Assembly (NCBI GenBank): GCA_037179515.1
Contig: JAXCGZ010014315.1
Coordinates: 2,501-27,029 of the forward strand
Reading direction: 5' to 3'
Length of the DNA stretch: 24,529 nt
Origin: Halocaridina rubra
Taxonomy: Eukaryota; Arthropoda; Malacostraca; Decapoda; Atyidae
Position 1 is the stretch's first letter. Every line of letters starts with the position of its first letter. Under the pieces are notes generated by a model, which made no database searches, was not told the origin of the DNA, and was given only the letters and a program-made list of their open reading frames with translations. A program made the position numbers and the translations under genes. Shown in pieces: positions 19,650 through 24,529 of the stretch.

Positions 19650-19766
19650 TTTTTGGTCAGTGTTCTCTACCAATAATACTTTAAAGTTGGACGGAAATGA
19701 GGTTCAGAATCCGCCTGAAAGAGCTTGCAGCAATTTTTTTTTTTTTAACCATTGAATGTTACTATA

Positions 19767-19891
19767 ATCTCCAATCAACTGGGGCGCATACGGACAGGCT
19801 GAGGCTGGGGGGGATTCAAGATTGATGCCCACGTTAATCAGGGGCGTCACTTCCCGACGAATGCGCCCTACTACTGAGCTAACGCAGTCCC
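19767..19891 (-). mobile_element. SINE-A copy, internally shortened
   Basis: Tail-side CCAATCAACTGGGGCGCATA and head-side ACTACTGAGCTAACGCAGTC are recognisable. About 30 bp around the B-box are missing. Confidence 0.8.
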
Positions 19892-19980
19892 ACGGGCAAG
19901 GGCAATTATGATAAATAAAATCAAAACAGTGGTGGTAAACTCATCTAACAAGTAAGTTCAGAACAATCAAAACCAATATG

Positions 19981-20175
19981 TTCCGATTTTACGTCACGGA
20001 CTCCCTTTTCTACCAAGGGCTAGGACGGTAGCCTTCTTGCGAAGGACTTGATTTGGCAGACGTAATCGCTACCCTGAGTGCATGCCCTTACTAACCTCAG
20101 ACCGTGACAGGGCGCGAACCCTCGACCTGACGCCTCAAAGTCGCGGACGCTACCGCTTGAGCCACGGTGACTATT
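19981..20175 (-). mobile_element. SINE-B copy 9, full length with perfect TSD
   Basis: Complete reverse-oriented copy with head (minus) CACCGTGGCTCAAGCGGTAG, B-box GGTTCGCGCCC, and both hairpins. ATCAAAACCAATATG occurs at 19966-19980 and again at 20176-20190, a perfect 15-bp target-site duplication. This makes it the best-preserved and probably youngest SINE in the window. Confidence 0.96.
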
Positions 20176-20240
20176 ATCAAAACCAATATGTAACTAACAA
20201 AAGTACAGGTAATTTTTTTTTCCACTTCATGTCTAATGTT

Positions 20241-20398
20241 AGTCCCCACTGGAATGGGGGTGGACATAGACAGTCTGGAGTTGTAAGGGGCTTAAGACAG
20301 GATATCCCTTCCTCACGCCCCGAGGCAGAATCAAACCCGCGTTAACAGGCTCGTCACTTTTAGGCTCACGCATTCTACCACTGAGTTACCGCGGCCCT
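20241..20398 (-). mobile_element. SINE-A copy, near full length
   Basis: AGTCCCCACTGGAATGGGGG tail, GGATATCCCTTCCTCACGCC body, and head ending CTACCACTGAGTTACCGCGG. The head is diverged at the B-box (GAATCAAACCCGC). Confidence 0.88.
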
Positions 20399-20818
20399 CA
20401 ATAAGATTCGAGTATACAGTCTGATAATATATCTAAAGATTACACCGAATTTGATTCATAATATGCGATGAATAGCCTCGCCATCGATCAACTGACGTCC
20501 GGCTGATCAAAAAACAGGCAGAGAAAATAAAACATTACTTCTACCCTACCTGGCAAGGTGAAAGGCTTTCAGAGTTACAGGCAACTTACAGGGTTTAAAA
20601 ACTGTAAGCGCGCACATCCCGCTGAAAGAGATCCTATACAAGGAGCTCATCTGTCATTATTAACAAATCTGCTTTTCACATGGGCGATCGAGAATCCTCC
20701 ATCATAAACCGACACCACACTGGGTTGTAAAACATCCCCAATGCTTTTTTAATACAAGAATTTTTTTCACAGACGCGAATGCAGTCTCGCTGGCTTCAGG
20801 CACTCTCAAATCTAAGGC
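20399..20818. other. Unassigned stretch, less AT-rich
   Basis: Nearer to balanced composition than most of the window and free of the repeat families described here. No open frame of useful length and no RNA motif recognised. It is a candidate for unique DNA. Confidence 0.4.
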
Positions 20819-20861
20819 TTTTTTTTATTTTTTTTTTTATTTTTTTTTTATTTTTTTTTTA
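20819..20861. repeat. Phased T-tract array
   Basis: T runs of about 10-11 are broken by single A residues at 20827, 20839, 20850 and 20861, giving a period of 11-12 bp. Confidence 0.9.
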
Positions 20862-20897
20862 GATACGGTTTCTCAGTCCAAGCACTAGGTGAAACTT

Positions 20898-21024
<127 letters not shown>

Positions 21025-21160
21025 AGAATTTCTGAGGTATGATCAACATATAGCATACTAAGCATTTACAATCCTTTGAATTGTTGTTTATACTAACTTT
21101 GAAAGGTTTTTGTTTTCTTCCAAGCTTCAGTCTTTGTGCATAAAATACTCTCAAGCATAG

Positions 21161-21590
21161 TGAGAGAGGCGAGACTGAGATGGCTTGAGCATGTGCTGAG
21201 GACGGATGAGAAGTATGCTGGAAGATGAATGCCGAGGATGAAGGTGACAAACAATAGAGGGGAGAAGAAGGCTAAAGTGGAGGATTATAGATGTGGTGAG
21301 GGAGGACATGAGGGTGTGTGGCGTGAAGGAGGAGGACGCAAGGGATGGTGAGAGAGGCGAGACTCAGATGGTTTGAGCATGTGCTGAGGACGGATGAGAA
21401 GTATGGTGGGAGATGAATGCTGAGGATGAAGGTGACAAACAATAGAGTGGAGAAGGGGGTTAAAGTGGAGGATTATGGATGTGGTGAGGGAGGACGTGAG
21501 GGTGAGTGGCGTGAAGGAGGAGGACGCAAGGGATAGGGCAATTTGGAAACGTCTGATACGCAGTGGTGACTCCTGACGGGAATGGTCGAT
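21161..21590 (+). pseudogene. RTE-like LINE C-terminal remnant, tandem duplication
   Basis: Unit 1 (21161-21348) and unit 2 (21349-21536) start TGAGAGAGGCGAGACT and are nearly identical. Each carries the C-terminal block split by frameshift: RLRW-EHVLRTDEKY in one frame, then DVVREDMRVCGVKEEDA (unit 1) or DVVREDVRVSGVKEEDA (unit 2) in another. After unit 2 the frame continues RAIWKRLIRSGDS to a stop, which looks like the normal end of the ORF. The duplication is younger than those at 8360 and 15290. Confidence 0.82.
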
Positions 21591-21991
21591 ATAATTCAGA
21601 GATGGTTCAATGTTTAAGTCTTTATTTTATATATTTCCGTGGGAGTGATTATCCTTAAAATGTTGTGGCTGAGAAGTTATTTTTAGTCAGTTTCTTTGTC
21701 CACAAGATAATTATAACGAAATAGGATTTTATTTGATCTTCAAGTCTAGATATCTGTTATATTACTGATTTTAGGAGAAAACTTCCAAAACATTTGCGTT
21801 TGGACATTGTGTTCATTACAAAATTTCAATTATAGAAAAGAATTAGAGTTCACTACCAAAAAAAAAAAAAAGTTCTGGACGGCTCATATTCCTAAATTCT
21901 TTAAAGAAAGTCTCTCGTAGAGCAAACTGTATTAGCAATTAATCTACAACGAATGTGCACGTAAATATAATAAGTTTAAAATATCATTGAT
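21591..21991. other. AT-rich stretch, nothing recognised
   Basis: No gene or repeat match. Confidence 0.5.
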
Positions 21992-22141
<150 letters not shown>

Positions 22142-22231
22142 TAACTTACTATTAGTAATTGTATAATCACAGTATTTACAATATGATTATCATGATGATG
22201 ACTATGATGATTATTATTGTTATTATTGTTA

Positions 22232-22394
<163 letters not shown>

Positions 22395-22804
22395 CATTGA
22401 TTTGCATTCTAATGGTGGCTGCACGCTCACTACCCATGTATAACAAGCACTCTCAATTTGGAAGTTGTTGAGTTCACTTACGGCCCCCTTGACGAACCAA
22501 ACAAGAACCACTTTAAAAATAAACTAAAAACAATTCGTAAACTAATCAGCATTAGCTACGTTAAGTGACACGAGGTCAAACACTAAATGTTGACCTCCCA
22601 AAACTTTTAAAGAGATGAGAAACTCTATAAACATCTTCCTAAGTCTATCTTTTCACTTTCTTATTTCTTCCTCCTTTACATCTTCCTGCTGTCATGTCTG
22701 AACCTCCTCATCTTCCTTCATAAATGACAGTTCTTTGTCCAGCGAGTCACGTGGTAAGCTTTCGGCCTTTGGCCCGAAACTCTACTCTATCATCATTTAA
22801 TCTC
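22395..22804. other. Unassigned stretch
   Basis: No motif or family match. It ends at the 147-bp minisatellite. Confidence 0.5.
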
Positions 22805-23393
22805 CCTCTCTGTTTTCTCTCATAACCTACAAACACACAGTCCGTCTCAATTAACTCTCTGCTTACCTCCGCATCCACTCGCGCACACATAATTCTCTAA
22901 ACTCAAAATCCCATTTTAAGATCAAATATATTTATTTTATTCGTCGTATTTTCTCTTATAACCTACAAACACACAGTCCGACTCAATTAACTCTCTGCTT
23001 ACCTCCGCATCCACTCGCGCACTCATGAGTCTCTAATCCGAAATTCCCATTTTAAGATCAAATATATTTACTTTATTCGTCGTATTTTCTCTCTGTTTTC
23101 TCTCAAAACCTACAAACACACAGTCCGTCTCAATTAACTCTCTGCTTATCTCCGCATCCACTCGCGCACACATAATTCTCTAAACTCAAAATCCCATTTT
23201 AAGATCAAATATATTTATTGTATTTGTTGTATTTTCTCTCTGTTTTCTCTCATAACCTACAAAAACACAGTCCGTCTCAATTAACTCTTTGCTTACCTCC
23301 GCATCCACTCGCGCACACATGATCCTCTAAGCCGAATATCCCATTAAGATCAAATATACTTATTTTATTCTTCGTATTTTCTTTTATATCCTG
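22805..23393. repeat. Four-unit minisatellite, about 147 bp per unit
   Basis: ACCTACAAACACACAGTCCG recurs with spacings of about 136, 147 and 147 bp. Each unit continues CTCAATTAACTCT, then CCTCCGCATCCACTCGCGCA, then AAGATCAAATATA and CGTATTTTCT. Unit 2 is 11 bp short, lacking one CTCTGTTTTCT segment. Units 1 and 3 are closest to each other; units 2 and 4 differ around the CGCGCACNCAT segment. Confidence 0.93.
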
Positions 23394-23482
23394 ATCCAGG
23401 AAAATGCATTTTGATATTTTCAGTAAAGAATATACAGTTTTATCTAAACTAAAATCGCATGACCTATTTCTTTCGTTTTAAG

Positions 23483-23636
23483 TGTCACAATTTATCCCCG
23501 TTTGGGAGTGGACACAAACGGACTGAAAACGGAAAACTCAGGTTGGATACCCTTCTTAACGCCCAGCACCGGGCTCATACATGGGTCCGTCAATTCCCGA
23601 ATCGAAAACTCTACCACTACTCTACGGCGGTCCCCT
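23483..23636 (-). mobile_element. SINE-A copy
   Basis: Tail TGTCACAATTTATCCCCGTT, body GGTTGGATACCCTTCTTAAC, head ending CTCTACCACTACTCTACGGC. The B-box and terminal hairpin are degraded. Confidence 0.87.
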
Positions 23637-23796
23637 TATATACTAACAGCATCTGGCGTTCCCCGGTTTACACCCATCCAAGACCCATGGGACTTAAGTT
23701 CGTTGATCGAATGAGTACCCACCATGCAGGTTCCGCTGGAATATCGCGTAACCCATTATTTAACAACATTTTCATACATAGAAATCTACAACTTAA

Positions 23797-23957
23797 TGTG
23801 ACACAATTAGTCCCCATTCGAACGGGGGAGGACAGAGACAGGTTGAGGCTGGGGGGATTAACAATGGATGTCCTTCCTAATCCCCTGCGGTGGTATCGAA
23901 CACGGGCTTATCAATTACCCAGTCAAGAACTCAAACCACTAAGCTACCGCAGTTCCA
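23797..23957 (-). mobile_element. SINE-A copy, near full length
   Basis: TGTGACACAATTAGTCCCCA tail with hairpin CCCCATTCGAACGGGG (one wobble pair in the minus-strand RNA), body, and head ending CACTAAGCTACCGCAGTTCC. Confidence 0.9.
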
Positions 23958-24019
23958 AGAATTTAACAATATGTACATATCTGAAAAGACCATAAAACAA
24001 TATGTAACCCAGTTACTTC

Positions 24020-24086
24020 ACACGCACACGCTTTCTCTCACACACAAACACACACACACACATACACACACACACACACACATATA
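24020..24086. repeat. Imperfect (AC)n microsatellite
   Basis: AC-rich run with several interruptions (CGC, TTTCTCT, AAA, CAT). Confidence 0.93.
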
Positions 24087-24148
24087 CATATAGTTTTTTA
24101 GGCAAAGAACTCAGGACGATGCTATTGATTATATATGAACCATTTTAT

Positions 24149-24303
24149 GTCACAATTAATCCCCATTCGAATGGGGTTGGACACAGACATGTTGGAACCG
24201 GGGGAATTAAGGTTGAATGTCCTTCTTAAAGTCCCGCGGTGGGATCGAATCCATGCTAGTCGCTTCCAGAATTTCGCACTCGACAAATGAGCTACTGACC
24301 TCC
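24149..24303 (-). mobile_element. SINE-A copy, near full length
   Basis: TGTCACAATTAATCCCCATT tail with the perfect 16-nt palindrome CCCCATTCGAATGGGG at 24161-24176. The B-box reads GGATTCGATCCC on minus. The final head bases are diverged (GAGCTACTGACCTCC). Confidence 0.9.
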
Positions 24304-24454
24304 ATCATGACGTAATTGATTTCACAAACAAAAAACTTTTACACTTGCGTACTCACTGTTAGCTTTCAGTAACCAGGTTCTAGAAGACGACAGAGGGTAT
24401 ATTGTTCTACCCAGAGCCTCGCAGTGATTAAAAGAAAATTTCAAAACTTTCCTC

Positions 24455-24529
24455 ACAGAACAAGGCGGGATCGAACTTCCGGTTTAATGGTACGGTGTGA
24501 CCAGTCCTTAACCCAATAAGCCAAGGAAT
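24455..24529 (-). mobile_element. tRNA-like SINE head, fourth type, cut by window edge
   Basis: On the minus strand ATTCCTTGGCTTATTGGGTT then AAGGACTGGTC has an A-box-like TGGCTTATTGG, and GAAGTTCGATCCCGCC has a B-box-like GTTCGATCC. The sequence differs from SINE-A, B and D. A functional tRNA is unlikely from what is visible, but the end is at the window boundary. Confidence 0.55.

Larger units (their letters stand above)
18918..19712 (+). repeat. Cluster of diverged low-copy repeat units
   Basis: A unit containing CCTG.ACA.ATGATTCT..AT..G..AG.GG.ACTT then GG.CATGG occurs at 18935-18967 plus 19166-19176, and again at 19524-19575. A second segment (TAATACTCT.T.AAG then GAAGAAAATG.ATCAA) occurs at 19222-19258 and 19474-19508, and more weakly at 19671-19705. 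The cluster has been opened by a MITE (18968-19162), a SINE-B (19321-19471) and the short dispersed repeat at about 19606-19649. Confidence 0.65.

Noticed and set aside
22805..23393. CRISPR array
   Set aside because: Whole 147-bp units repeat without distinct spacers, and the window is clearly eukaryotic.

Overview
This is a repeat-dominated, AT-rich nuclear window from a eukaryote, most likely an arthropod and probably a decapod crustacean such as a crab. The reasons are long (AT)n, (AC)n, (GT)n and (TTA)n microsatellites, two short degenerate arrays of the arthropod telomere motif (TTAGG)n, dense tRNA-derived SINEs, and decayed Jockey/CR1-like and RTE-like LINE pieces. The organism call is inference. 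I found no intact host protein gene, no functional RNA gene and no CRISPR, operon or other prokaryotic feature. Nearly every long open frame is either microsatellite (poly-YI, poly-N, poly-L) or a retrotransposon remnant.

Layout. 1-96 is an (AG)n run. 411-2110 on the minus strand is the C-terminal part of a Jockey-like reverse transcriptase, broken by frameshifts. 2545-2753 is a near-perfect fold-back MITE; its sister copy is at 18968-19162, and both are flanked by TAA. 3858-5363 on the plus strand is an internally deleted CR1-like LINE: a coiled-coil ORF1 joined to the terminal part of the RT ORF. 5470-6114 holds two long dinucleotide arrays. 6817-7240 is another LINE tail containing a 189-bp tandem duplication. 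8360-8860, 11673-11826, 13458-13680, 15290-15690 and 21161-21590 are remnants of the C-terminal end of an RTE-like ORF, three of them tandemly duplicated. 9795-10426 is a satellite-like array of about 170 bp per unit, split by a SINE. 16054-16458 is a long palindromic mariner-type element. 17250-18124 holds degenerate tandem arrays next to telomere-like repeats. 18918-19712 is a small repeat cluster that preserves an empty-site paralogue of the MITE insertion. 21992-22394 holds two (TTC)n(TTA)n arrays. 22805-23393 is a four-unit minisatellite of about 147 bp per unit.

Overlaid on this are short non-autonomous elements, named here for convenience. SINE-A (tRNA-like head, 15 pieces) and SINE-B (a second tRNA-like head, 9 pieces, several with clear 13-20 bp target-site duplications) are the most numerous. 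SINE-D (tRNA-Ala-like head, (TTA)n tail) has one copy and family C (no tRNA head seen) has three. A fourth tRNA-like head runs off the right edge. A, B, C and D all carry short G/C-rich hairpins in their 3' halves, and in A and C the stems show compensating changes between copies.

The pieces do not work together as a pathway. They record retrotransposon and DNA-transposon activity in what looks like intergenic or intronic DNA. I do not see an undescribed multi-gene system. The most useful observations are the MITE family with its internal empty site, the nested palindrome, the shared 3' hairpins, and the SINE-split tandem array.
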